A stretch of DNA of 40,168 nt from Clostridium sp. CAG:389 (lineage in GTDB: Bacteria > Bacillota > Clostridia > TANB77 > CAG-508), in contig FR901943.1 of assembly GCA_000438255.1 (NCBI GenBank), forward strand, positions 1 to 40,168. The letters run 5' to 3'. The translations under genes were made by a program, and so were the position numbers. Positions 1 to 7,024 of this stretch are shown here, piece by piece. Below the pieces are notes generated by a model. It did no database searches. It was not told where the DNA came from and saw nothing but the letters and a program-made list of their open reading frames with translations. Position 1 is the stretch's first letter. Each line of letters begins with the position of its first letter.

Positions 1-430
1 TAATTTTTGTATTTTCAAATGCAACTTTCATATTCATTTCTTTTGCATATTCTGTAATTTTTCTAATTCTATTTAATCCAACTTCTCCATACATAGGAGC
101 TTTTTCCTTACTTGTTAAATGCATCACTACCATTGGTATTCCATTTTCATGACAGTCTTTAATGTCCTTTTTATATCTTTCTACTTCTCTATCTCCTATT
201 TCTCCTTCTTCCCATATTGAATTAATATTTTGATATCCTAAATGTGCAAATATAATGTTAAGCCCTAATTTTTGGCATATTTCAACTTGTTCAATTTGGC
301 TATGTTCCCAATTCTTATCATACCATTGAACAAATACATTTTTAAATCCTACTTTCTTTACAGATTCTATTGTTTGAATAGCATTTACTTTTTGATTATC
401 ATTTTGAATTACTACTGCAAGTTCTCTCAT
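1..430 (-). CDS. Sugar phosphate isomerase/epimerase-like protein, 3' part outside window
   Basis: An open frame runs from an ATG at 428-430 to the left edge, giving 143 codons with no stop. The start has a GGAGG ribosome site at 437-441. The translation begins MRELAVVIQNDNQKVNAI and contains the segments FKNVFVQWYDKNW, LGLNIIFAHLGYQN, GIPMVVMHLTS and MKVAFENTKI. These look like successive beta strands of the xylose-isomerase-like TIM barrel (AP endonuclease 2 superfamily), with His and Glu residues at strand ends as expected for metal ligands. The exact substrate cannot be told. The visible part is the N-terminal half. It follows glyQS in the same direction, but a candidate promoter in the gap suggests its own transcription. 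Family assignment is by motif recognition only. Confidence 0.7.
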   Translation of the reverse strand, partial: MRELAVVIQNDNQKVNAIQTIESVKKVGFKNVFVQWYDKNWEHSQIEQVEICQKLGLNIIFAHLGYQNINSIWEEGEIGDREVERYKKDIKDCHENGIPMVVMHLTSKEKAPMYGEVGLNRIRKITEYAKEMNMKVAFENTKI

Positions 431-454
431 TTTATACCTCCATTTTTTATTTGC

Positions 455-463
455 ATTGTATCA
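455..463 (-). promoter_or_regulatory. Possible extended -10 promoter of the isomerase-like gene
   Basis: On the minus strand TGATACAAT reads as an extended -10 (TG-n-TACAAT) about 25 bases upstream of the start codon. No good -35 is visible, so this is tentative. The rest of 431-579 shows no ORF and no clear terminator for glyQS. Confidence 0.4.
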
Positions 464-579
464 TGAAAGAATAAAAAAATAAATAGTATAAAAGATAATT
501 TTTCCTTTATTAGATAATAAAAACACCTATTAAATTTTTTCAATCTAATACGTGTCTTTAATATAAAATTTATTTAATT

Positions 580-1962
580 TTAAAACTCAATTTTTTCTGC
601 AATCCAAGATTCCAAGTCATCAATTTTAACTCTAACTTGTTCCATTGTATCTCTATCTCTAACAGTAACTGATTCATCCTCCAATGTATCAAAATCAACA
701 GTTACGCAATATGGAGTACCAATTTCGTCCTCTCTTCTATAACGTTTACCAATTGAGCCCGCAGCATCATAATCACACATAAATTTCTTAGCAAGTTTAT
801 TATATACCTCTTCTGCTTTATCTGATAATTTTTTAGATAATGGAAGTACTGCAACTTTATAAGGTGCTAATGCTGGATGTAAATGTAAAACAATTCTTGT
901 ATCTCCTTCTGCAATTTCTTCTTCATCATATGCGTTGCATAAAAACGCTAGAACAACTCTATCTGCTCCTAATGATGGTTCAATTACATATGGTACATAT
1001 TTTTCGTTTGTTTCTGGGTCTTGATATGATAAATCTTGTTTTGAGTGATTCATATGTTGTGTTAAGTCATAATCAGTTCTATCAGCGATTCCCCATAATT
1101 CTCCCCATCCGAATGGGAATGCAAATTCTATATCAGTTGTTGCTTTACTATAAAATACCAATTCTTCTGCTGAATGGTCTCTTAATCTAATATTTTCTTT
1201 TTTCATTCCTAAATTGATTAAGAAGTTTTCACAATAATCTTTCCAATATTTATGCCATTCTAGGTCTGTTCCTGGCTTGCAGAAGAATTCAAGTTCCATT
1301 TGTTCAAATTCTCTTGTTCTAAATGTGAAGTTTCCTGGTGTTATTTCATTTCTGAATGCTTTACCTATTTGAGCAATTCCCATTGGCATTTTCTTTCTTG
1401 ATGTACGTAATACATTTTTGAAATCAACAAATATTCCTTGTGCTGTTTCTGGTCTTAAATATACAGTTGATGTTGTATCTTCTGTAACTCCTTGGAAAGT
1501 TTTGAACATTAAATTAAATTTTCTTATATCTGTAAAGTTTGTTTTTCCACATGATGGGCATGGTATTTTATTTTCGTTTATGAAATTGATTAATTCTTCA
1601 TCTGTCATTCCATCTGCTATCATGTCTTTTCCGTTTTCATGTGCCCATTCTTCAATTAATTTATCAGCTCTGTGTCTTGTTTTACATTCTTTACAATCTA
1701 TTAATGGGTCTGAAAATCCTCCAACATGTCCTGATGCTACCCATGTTTCTGGGTTCATTAATATTGCTGCATCAAGTCCTACTATATTTGGTTGCTCTTG
1801 TATGAATTTTTTTCTCCATGCTGCTTTTACATTGTTTTTTAATTCATTTCCTAATGGTCCATAATCCCAAGTATTTGCTAATCCTCCGTAAATTTCTGAT
1901 CCAGGATATATAAATCCTCTTCCTTTGCATAATGCTACAAGTGTGTCCATTGATTTTAACAT
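580..1962 (-). CDS. glyQS: Glycyl-tRNA synthetase, single-chain (class II)
   Basis: It charges tRNA-Gly with glycine in the cytosol. At 460 residues it matches the single-chain bacterial GlyRS. Class II motif 2 lies at about residues 203-227 (FRNEITPGNFTFRTREFEQ) and motif 3 near the C-terminus (PSLGADRVVLAFL). Two Cys pairs, C90/C93 and C135/C138, look like a zinc site in the insertion domain. The C-terminal anticodon-binding domain begins near LAPYKVAVLPLS. The ATG at 1960-1962 has a GGGAGG ribosome site at good spacing. Upstream are a paired palindromic repeat (1980-2096) and a T-box leader whose acceptor-binding bases fit tRNA-Gly, so expression probably rises when tRNA-Gly is uncharged. 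Identity is secure. Confidence 0.97.
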   Translation of the reverse strand: MLKSMDTLVALCKGRGFIYPGSEIYGGLANTWDYGPLGNELKNNVKAAWRKKFIQEQPNIVGLDAAILMNPETWVASGHVGGFSDPLIDCKECKTRHRADKLIEEWAHENGKDMIADGMTDEELINFINENKIPCPSCGKTNFTDIRKFNLMFKTFQGVTEDTTSTVYLRPETAQGIFVDFKNVLRTSRKKMPMGIAQIGKAFRNEITPGNFTFRTREFEQMELEFFCKPGTDLEWHKYWKDYCENFLINLGMKKENIRLRDHSAEELVFYSKATTDIEFAFPFGWGELWGIADRTDYDLTQHMNHSKQDLSYQDPETNEKYVPYVIEPSLGADRVVLAFLCNAYDEEEIAEGDTRIVLHLHPALAPYKVAVLPLSKKLSDKAEEVYNKLAKKFMCDYDAAGSIGKRYRREDEIGTPYCVTVDFDTLEDESVTVRDRDTMEQVRVKIDDLESWIAEKIEF

Positions 1963-1979
1963 AATGATTCCTCCCTTTT

Positions 1980-2096
1980 GAAACTGTTTTTGGGGACGGA
2001 GGAAAAAAACAGTTTTTAATTTATTTTATTTTTTACTATTATTTTGTTTTTGTATTTTCAAAACTGTTTTTTTCCTCCGTCCCCAAAAACAGTTTC
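1980..2096. repeat. Paired palindromic repeat, copy 1 (REP/BIME-like)
   Basis: Two arms of about 37 bases, 1980-2017 and 2060-2096, are inverted copies of each other. Each arm holds a core of GGGGACGGAGG (or its complement) flanked by ACTGTTTTT and AAAAACAGT, so each arm can also fold on itself. The spacer is A/T-rich and unlike that of copy 2 at 18698-18838. The element sits between the T-box terminator and the glyQS start codon, so it would be part of the glyQS mRNA leader. No transposase gene is nearby. Confidence 0.85.
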
Positions 2097-2143
2097 AAAA
2101 AAACTTCCGAGCCTAGCTATACATTTAGCTAGGGACGAAAGTT
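2096..2143 (-). terminator. T-box-controlled intrinsic terminator
   Basis: On the minus strand AACTTTCG (2136-2143) pairs with CGGAAGTT (2102-2109), and inside it CCTAGCTA pairs with TAGCTAGG around a 6-base loop. A run of T follows. The CGTCCCT part of the stem can instead pair with the AGGG of the T-box motif, giving the usual antiterminator alternative. Confidence 0.85.
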
Positions 2144-2331
2144 TAGTTCCGCGTTTCCACCCTAATTCTTAAAGTTTTGCATAGCTTTTGCTTGCTATTG
2201 CCGTTCTTTAAGCACCTTAATTTTTTATTACTCCAAAGCTCCCCATACTTATTTTATTACGAATATCTCAGCATACTATTCGCTCTCTTTAAATAAAATT
2301 TTTAGTATTTTTTCTTTTTCATCGTAATTTT
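2096..2331 (-). promoter_or_regulatory. T-box riboswitch leader of glyQS
   Basis: The conserved T-box sequence AGGGTGGAAACGCGG lies at 2149-2163 on the minus strand. The tRNA-end-binding tetrad is TGGA (2156-2159), which pairs with an acceptor ending UCCA. Firmicute tRNA-Gly has U73, so the tetrad fits the downstream glyQS gene. A competing terminator follows at 2102-2143. Upstream, an AGAGAG motif and nested complementary segments (CGAATA/TATTCG and ATTTTATT/AATAAAAT) look like Stem I, but I could not assign the glycine specifier triplet with confidence. Confidence 0.85.
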
Positions 2332-2333
2332 TA

Positions 2334-2408
2334 TGGCAGGGGTAGAAGGACTCGAACCCTCACAGGCGGTTTTGGAGACCGATGTGCTACCATTGACACT
2401 ATACCCCT
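2334..2408 (-). tRNA. tRNA-Trp (anticodon CCA)
   Basis: The minus strand folds as a cloverleaf. The acceptor AGGGGTA pairs with TACCCCT, then come G73 and an encoded CCA end. The D stem is GTGT/GCAC, the anticodon loop is CTCCAAA with CCA at plus positions 2373-2375, and the T arm has loop TTCGAGT. One mismatch is seen at the top of the anticodon stem (T27 with C43). It lies only about 2 bases upstream of the glyQS T-box leader and shares its direction. Confidence 0.95.
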
Positions 2409-2446
2409 ATAATTATTTTAGTGTCTTTTTTTCTAAGACATTTATT

Positions 2447-2475
2447 ATCTTAGCACATTTTCTTATTTTTGACAA
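2447..2475 (-). promoter_or_regulatory. Promoter for tRNA-Trp (and possibly T-box-glyQS)
   Basis: The minus strand has TTGTCA at 2470-2475, a 17-base spacer and TAAGAT at 2447-2452. Transcription would start near 2440, about 30 bases before the tRNA. No comparable promoter was found between the tRNA and the T-box leader. A TTGACA on the plus strand (2469-2474) overlaps the -35 but has no good -10 partner. Confidence 0.7.
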
Positions 2476-2524
2476 GTAGTCTTTTAAAATCTTTTTAAAT
2501 TTTTTACTATTTTTTATTTGTATC

Positions 2525-3192
2525 TTGTTTTTCTTTTTATTTTATGTTATAAATTTTATATCTTATTTCTATCAAAAATTTTTTATTTATAAGGATGTGA
2601 TTTTTATTTTAAATTTATTCAAAAAATTACTATTTAGTATTATTTTATTTTCAATACTTATATCGATATTTTTTGTTCCAATAATTCAAAGTAACAATAT
2701 TACCTCAAAAGATTCTTCTAACAAAGAGTTTATTGGTTTCAATCCAGATGGATTTTTATGGCCTCTACCTGGATATACAAGTATAAGTTCTCCTTTTGGA
2801 AAAAGAAAATCCCCCACTGGCAGTGGTTCTGGATTTCACCATGGTATTGATATTCCTGCACCAGAAGGTACTAAGTTCGTTGCCATAAATGATGGTGAAA
2901 TTACTTTTCGTTCTTTTCTTGGTGCTGGTGGATATACTATTACTCTTTCTTTTGATAATTATAAAGTTTCTTATTGTCATGTTTCTCCTAATTTTATTGT
3001 TAATGTTGGTGATATTGTTAAACAAGGTCAGGTTATTGGTTATGTTGGTCCTAAATATGTTTATGGTGTACCTGGAAATATTTATTCTGATAGTTCTGGT
3101 AAGCCTACTAATGGTTCTACAACTCGGTTGTCATCTCCATTTACGGTTTTAGAATTGATGATGAATATGTTAATCCTTTAAAATTTTTTTAA
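2525..3192 (+). pseudogene. M23-family peptidase (LytM-like), broken by two frameshifts at the 3' end
   Basis: A membrane-anchored murein endopeptidase relic. There is a hydrophobic segment at about residues 28-55, then an M23 domain with WPLPGYTSISSPFGKR, the first zinc motif FHHGIDIPAPEGT and the second part SYCHVSPNFIVNVGDIVKQG. The frame as written ends with a nonsense tail at 3181. Removing the extra C at 3125 restores TTGCHLHLRF, which carries the last catalytic HxH motif. Removing one T near 3150 then gives RIDDEYVNPLKFF and a stop at 3190-3192. So two single-base insertions separate it from an intact gene. The start is uncertain: no ATG fits, 2525 is a TTG, and a better AAGGA site near 2592 lies before GTG/ATT codons. 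It points against all neighbouring genes. Confidence 0.85.
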
Positions 3193-3245
3193 TTTATATG
3201 TTGTTTTATTATAATAATGTGTAATATTGTTATATAAAATGAAAT

Positions 3246-3272
3246 ACAGAGCCACTTCAATAGTGACTCTGT
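3246..3272. terminator. Hairpin between the M23 relic and the unknown gene
   Basis: ACAGAGCCACT and AGTGACTCTGT form an 11-base-pair stem with one mismatch. It lies downstream of both converging genes. The T-tract is weak in both directions, so it may be a modest terminator for the leftward gene. Confidence 0.5.
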
Positions 3273-3300
3273 AAAAAAGATGTGAATAGATTGCTTAAGC

Positions 3301-3843
3301 TTAATTGAAAAATTTGATGTCAAATTCTACCACGACAATTTGGCAGTCATCGGATATGTTTATATCCGATGATATAACGCCTTCATAAGCATTAAAGGTT
3401 TTCAACATCATATCAAAATCTTCTTCGAAAGTTGTTGTTTCTTCCGATAGATCTTTTTTAATTTTCATGAGGACTTTTGTATTTTCAGAAAATATTACTG
3501 CTACATTTTTTACATGATAGCAATTTAAGCCTACAGTTTCTTCACCAAATTCAAGTGAACTTGTACTAAACTTGTATCCTGAACTTTCCTCGTGATACAT
3601 CCACCATTTTTTGTCTATGTTTTGCAACAAGGCCTTACTCAAATCTGGCCATTTAATCATTCCAACCTCACCTTGCTCGTAGTCCACATCTACAACACTT
3701 GCAAGTGGATTTACATTTTCTTGGTAGTATGGGCATTTCTCTATTTTTCTTTTTGCATCATTGAAAACCTCAATAAATACCCGTTTCAATGTACTATTCA
3801 CCTTTCTTTTTTCTTCTTCTTGAAATTCTTCAAATGTCATCAT
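3301..3843 (-). CDS. Hypothetical protein, 180 aa
   Basis: I do not recognise this family. The frame is open from a TTG at 3862-3864, but AAGGAGGAG lies within that extension, placed correctly for the tandem ATGs at 3841-3843 and 3838-3840, so translation should begin there (MMTFEEFQEEEKRKVNSTL). The protein is soluble and charged, with a helical acidic/basic N-terminus, a middle part with GMIKWPDLSKALLQNIDKKW, and a C-terminal part that alternates like beta strands (VKNVAVIF, CQIVVVEFDIKFF). No signal peptide or membrane segment is present. It is transcribed alone from a consensus promoter at 3943-3971. The roughly 90-base leader contains a hairpin near 3888-3913. Confidence 0.75.
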   Translation of the reverse strand: MMTFEEFQEEEKRKVNSTLKRVFIEVFNDAKRKIEKCPYYQENVNPLASVVDVDYEQGEVGMIKWPDLSKALLQNIDKKWWMYHEESSGYKFSTSSLEFGEETVGLNCYHVKNVAVIFSENTKVLMKIKKDLSEETTTFEEDFDMMLKTFNAYEGVISSDINISDDCQIVVVEFDIKFFN

Positions 3844-3942
3844 TCGTTTTCTCCTCCTTGCCAATTATGGCTATGATTTTATTTATTCTCCCACTAATCT
3901 GAGAGAGAATATCGCAGCTTGTTGTTTCAACTCACTTCTTTT

Positions 3943-3971
3943 ATTATATAACATTATGTAAATTTTGTCAA
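3943..3971 (-). promoter_or_regulatory. Consensus sigma-A promoter of the 180-aa gene
   Basis: The minus strand shows TTGACA at 3966-3971, exactly 17 bases, then TATAAT at 3943-3948. Both hexamers match the consensus fully. It begins just after the stop codon of the zinc-ribbon gene. The predicted start of transcription is near 3936. Confidence 0.85.
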
Positions 3972-3982
3972 TTTTGATCTGA

Positions 3983-4342
3983 TTACATATCCTCTTCTTC
4001 GTCATCTGAATCTCCACATCCAGAGCATCCACAACAATGTCCTGAACATCCATCTTCATCGTCTTCTAATTCTCCTGACCAATCTAATTCAATTATATTT
4101 TTACATTCTGGACATTCAATTGCATTTTGATCTTCATTTGCATCTATCACAAACTCATGCTCACAATATGGGCATACGATTTCAAGATCAAATCCTTCAT
4201 CATCATATATATCAGTTTTTATATGTTCAACAACTTGTTGCATTTTATCCATTTTTTCATTCATTATTTTTTGATTTTCTTTTAATTCTTGAATTTCTTT
4301 TAAAAGATTTTCAATTTGTTCATTAAAATTTGTTTCACTCAT
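3983..4342 (-). CDS. Coiled-coil zinc-ribbon protein, CD1247-like
   Basis: A 119-residue soluble protein. Residues 5-45 form a predicted coiled coil (heptads through NLLKEIQELKENQKIMNEKM). A zinc ribbon follows with CPYC at 57-60 and CPEC at 77-80. The tail is unusual: very acidic, with a Cys cluster (C99, C103, C104, C106, C109, motif SGHCCGCSGCG) that could bind a second metal. Clostridial genomes often have a protein of this layout near efp, usually named after the CD1247 N-terminal domain; its function is not known. Here it follows efp by about 95 bases, past a hairpin. Assignment to that family is from memory of the layout. Confidence 0.7.
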   Translation of the reverse strand: MSETNFNEQIENLLKEIQELKENQKIMNEKMDKMQQVVEHIKTDIYDDEGFDLEIVCPYCEHEFVIDANEDQNAIECPECKNIIELDWSGELEDDEDGCSGHCCGCSGCGDSDDEEEDM

Positions 4343-4385
4343 AAATATTCTCTCTTTCTTTAATTAATATTTTTATATAAAATTT

Positions 4386-4419
4386 TATCCTAATATATCT
4401 TTATGTATATATTAGGATA
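4386..4419 (-). terminator. Terminator downstream of efp
   Basis: A perfect 13-base-pair inverted repeat (TATCCTAATATAT with its complement) surrounds an 8-base loop, starting 18 bases past the efp stop. The tract after it is AAATTTTAT, a weak T-run, so partial read-through into the zinc-ribbon gene is likely. Confidence 0.65.
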
Positions 4420-4436
4420 GTCTCTTTTATTATATT

Positions 4437-5003
4437 TTATACTCTTTCCATATATTCACATGTTCTTGTATCGATTTTTAATATATCACCGATATTTACA
4501 AACATTGGAACTTGTAATTCTAATCCAGTTTCTAATGTTGCTGGTTTTCCAGATGTTGTTGTTGTGTTTCCAGCAAATCCTGGTTCTGTATATGTTACTT
4601 CTAATTCAACAAATGTTGGAGGTTCAACTGCAAATACTTTTCCTTTGTATGAAAGAATTGTAACTTCCATATTTTCTTTTAAGTATTTTAAGCAATCTCC
4701 TAATGTGTCTTTGTTTAAAGGCATTTGATCATATGTTTCATTATCCATAAAATAATATAAATCTCCATCTGCATATAGATATTGCATTGTTTTCTTTTCT
4801 ATTTCTGCTCCTGGGAATTTATCTGATGGGTTAAATGTTTTTTCTAATGTTGCCCCTGTTATTACATTTTTTAATTTTGTTCTTACAAATGCTGAACCTT
4901 TTCCTGGTTTTACGTGTTGGAATTCAACAACTCTGAATACGTTTCCTTCCATTTCAAATGTTGTTCCGTTTCTAAAATCTCCTGCTGAGTATACTCCTGC
5001 CAT
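4437..5003 (-). CDS. efp: Translation elongation factor P
   Basis: It relieves ribosomes stalled on proline runs. It has 188 residues, the normal length, with the KOW-like N-terminal domain and two OB domains. The tip loop reads HVKPGKGSAFV; K35 is the position that is post-translationally modified in many bacteria. The C-terminal signature appears as GFAGNTTTTSGKPATLETG, with VPMFVNIGDILKIDTRT after it. The ATG has a GGGAG ribosome site just upstream. It sits behind the Xaa-Pro peptidase gene, a pairing common in Firmicutes. Neither an epmA- nor a ymfI-type modification gene is in the window. Confidence 0.97.
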   Translation of the reverse strand: MAGVYSAGDFRNGTTFEMEGNVFRVVEFQHVKPGKGSAFVRTKLKNVITGATLEKTFNPSDKFPGAEIEKKTMQYLYADGDLYYFMDNETYDQMPLNKDTLGDCLKYLKENMEVTILSYKGKVFAVEPPTFVELEVTYTEPGFAGNTTTTSGKPATLETGLELQVPMFVNIGDILKIDTRTCEYMERV

Positions 5004-5153
5004 ATTTATTCTCCCTTCTCTTGCTTTGCTTGCTCATCGTCAGCACTAATGGCTGTCAAATTTTTTTTGCTTTGCTTCTCATAAATTTTATTTTTTACTT
5101 TTCTATTTTACTACATATTCTAGGAAAAATCAAGCTTTTTAAAAAATTTAGAG

Positions 5154-5188
5154 AATGTCCCAAAAAGATACGTTCCAAAAAGGACATT
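5154..5188. repeat. GGAC/GTCC palindrome at the end of the Xaa-Pro peptidase gene
   Basis: AATGTCC (5154-5160) is mirrored by GGACATT (5182-5188) around a 21-base spacer that holds another CGTTCC. It overlaps the stop codon of the peptidase gene and belongs to the GGGAC repeat family seen elsewhere in the window. The rest of 5004-5153 shows no ORF or clear signal. Confidence 0.6.
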
Positions 5189-6245
5189 ATATAATTACAT
5201 ATCCTTTATCTGAATTGGTTAAACTTATACATCCAAATTTAGTTATTTGAACAGTATCTTCTATTCTAACTCCGAATTTTCCTGGAATATAAATTCCTGG
5301 TTCATCAGTAACTACCATGTTTTCTCTTAACATACAGTCATTTCTGTAACCAATATATGGAGGTTCATGTATTTCTAGACCAACTCCATGTCCTAAACTA
5401 TGAATTAAATCATATCTATTTAGTTTGAAATCATTTTCTACCATTTTTGTAAGTTGTCTTGTACTTGCTCCTTCTTTATATTGCTCAAGTGCAAATTTTT
5501 GATTATTTAAAACTAAATCATATACTTTTTTCATTTCTTCTGTTGGTTCTCCAACAAAAAATGTTCTTGTCATGTCTGAGCAATAGCCATTTACTTTGCA
5601 TCCCATGTCTATTGTTATAATATCTTTTTCTTGAATTTTTCTATCTGTTGGTACTGCATGTGGTTTTGATGAGTTTTCTCCTGATGCTACTATTGTGTCA
5701 AATGATATTCCATCTGTTCTTTCTATATAATAATCGTCTATTTCTTTTGCTATTTGTTTTTCTGTCATTCCTGGTTTTATATAACTTAATATATATTTAA
5801 AACAGTCATCTGTTATATTGCATGCTTTTATGATATTACTAATTTCTTCGTCATCTTTTATCATTCTTTGTTTTTCTATTATATATTCTGTTTCTACAAA
5901 ATTATGTATTTTGTATTTTCTTATATATTCTTTATATTCTGCATATGATATGTAGTGTTCTTCAAATCCTACATTTTCACAGTACATGAATATATTTTCA
6001 TAATCTTCTTTTGATAGGTCACTTGCGTCATATACTATGATTTCATCAAATAATGTTAATATACTATGTACATGTTCTATATATCTTCCATCTGTTATAT
6101 ACATATTTTCTTTTGGTGTTATTACTAATGTTCCTTCTGCATCTATGTTTGTTAAGTATTTTATATTTACTGGATTTGATATTATTATTCCTTGCATGTC
6201 TAGACTTGACATTTTATTTCTTAACCATTGAAGTTTTTGATTCAT
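5187..6245 (-). CDS. Xaa-Pro aminopeptidase family protein (M24B)
   Basis: A 352-residue cytosolic metallopeptidase that removes N-terminal residues before proline or acts on short X-Pro peptides. The N-terminal creatinase-like domain covers about residues 1-125. The pita-bread catalytic domain has all five metal ligands: D213 (TIDMG), D224 (CSDMTRTFF), H286 (HSLGHGVGLEIHE), E315 (DEPGIYIPG) and E329 (GVRIEDTV). The start ATG has a GGGGGAAG ribosome site. It follows the prepilin peptidase gene by 26 bases and precedes efp, so it belongs to the operon starting at yqeG. The last codons run into a GGAC palindrome. Confidence 0.93.
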   Translation of the reverse strand: MNQKLQWLRNKMSSLDMQGIIISNPVNIKYLTNIDAEGTLVITPKENMYITDGRYIEHVHSILTLFDEIIVYDASDLSKEDYENIFMYCENVGFEEHYISYAEYKEYIRKYKIHNFVETEYIIEKQRMIKDDEEISNIIKACNITDDCFKYILSYIKPGMTEKQIAKEIDDYYIERTDGISFDTIVASGENSSKPHAVPTDRKIQEKDIITIDMGCKVNGYCSDMTRTFFVGEPTEEMKKVYDLVLNNQKFALEQYKEGASTRQLTKMVENDFKLNRYDLIHSLGHGVGLEIHEPPYIGYRNDCMLRENMVVTDEPGIYIPGKFGVRIEDTVQITKFGCISLTNSDKGYVII

Positions 6246-6271
6246 TTGTAAACTTCCCCCTTACAAATTTT

Positions 6272-7024
6272 TTATTTTGCATATAGTCCTAGTGTGAAAA
6301 ACATTAATAGTGCATATTTTATTGTTTCAAATGGTACAAATATGCTAATAAATGTTCCTAATACTATAAATGGTCCAAATGGTATGTATTCATCCATTTT
6401 TTTGATTTTTGTTATTAATAATATTACACTTAATACTGCTCCTATTAAGAATGAAACTAATGTTATTGCAATTATATTTGATAGTCCAAAGTATAACCCT
6501 AATGCTCCCATTAGTTTTACATCGCCAAATCCCATTGCTTCTTTTCCATATATTACTCCACCTACTAATGTTATAAGTAAGAATATTCCTCCTCCTGCAA
6601 GCATTCCGAGTGCCATGTTTATTGTTATTGCTACATCTGATAGTCCATATAAAAATGCTATTACTAACCCTATTTCAAACATTGTTAGATTTAATCTGTT
6701 TGGTATTATTTGCAATTTATAGTCTATTACAAATGCTGATAATAGCATTGGTGTTAATATAGCAAATTTTATTAAGTCTAAATTTGCTATAAAGGTTGAT
6801 TTTATTCCATAAAAATATAACAATGCTACATATATTGTTGCTGTTACAAACATTAATATATAATTTGGTCTAAATTCTGCAAAGTATTCTGTGAATATTT
6901 CTTTTGAAAATACTTTTTTATATTCTGGGAGTCTTTTGTTCATCCAGTCTACAAACATTCCTACAAAAAGTCCTATTATAGCAAATACTGCATAATATGC
7001 TATGTGCGTTTCATTAATATACAT
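6272..7024 (-). CDS. Prepilin peptidase (A24 family)
   Basis: A 250-residue polytopic inner-membrane aspartic peptidase. It should cut class III signal peptides of type IV pilin-like proteins. Six to eight hydrophobic segments are visible. The catalytic aspartates are D101 (AFVIDYKLQIIPN) and D168 in the GxGD motif (AMGFGDVKLMG). The Cys-rich cytoplasmic loop and methyltransferase part of classical PilD are missing; the N-terminal loop instead reads DWMNKRLPEYKKVF. No pilin or secretion ATPase gene is in this window, so its substrate lies elsewhere. It overlaps the 3' end of yqeG by 11 bases, suggesting coupled translation. Confidence 0.9.
   Translation of the reverse strand: MYINETHIAYYAVFAIIGLFVGMFVDWMNKRLPEYKKVFSKEIFTEYFAEFRPNYILMFVTATIYVALLYFYGIKSTFIANLDLIKFAILTPMLLSAFVIDYKLQIIPNRLNLTMFEIGLVIAFLYGLSDVAITINMALGMLAGGGIFLLITLVGGVIYGKEAMGFGDVKLMGALGLYFGLSNIIAITLVSFLIGAVLSVILLITKIKKMDEYIPFGPFIVLGTFISIFVPFETIKYALLMFFTLGLYAK

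Noticed and set aside
272..466. Small plus-strand frame over the isomerase-like gene start
   Set aside because: It overlaps a better-supported minus-strand gene, has low-complexity hydrophobic content and lacks a ribosome site.
1980..2096. Insertion sequence ends enclosing a transposase
   Set aside because: The spacer is only about 42 bases and has no ORF; the same arms at 18698-18838 enclose a different, equally empty spacer.
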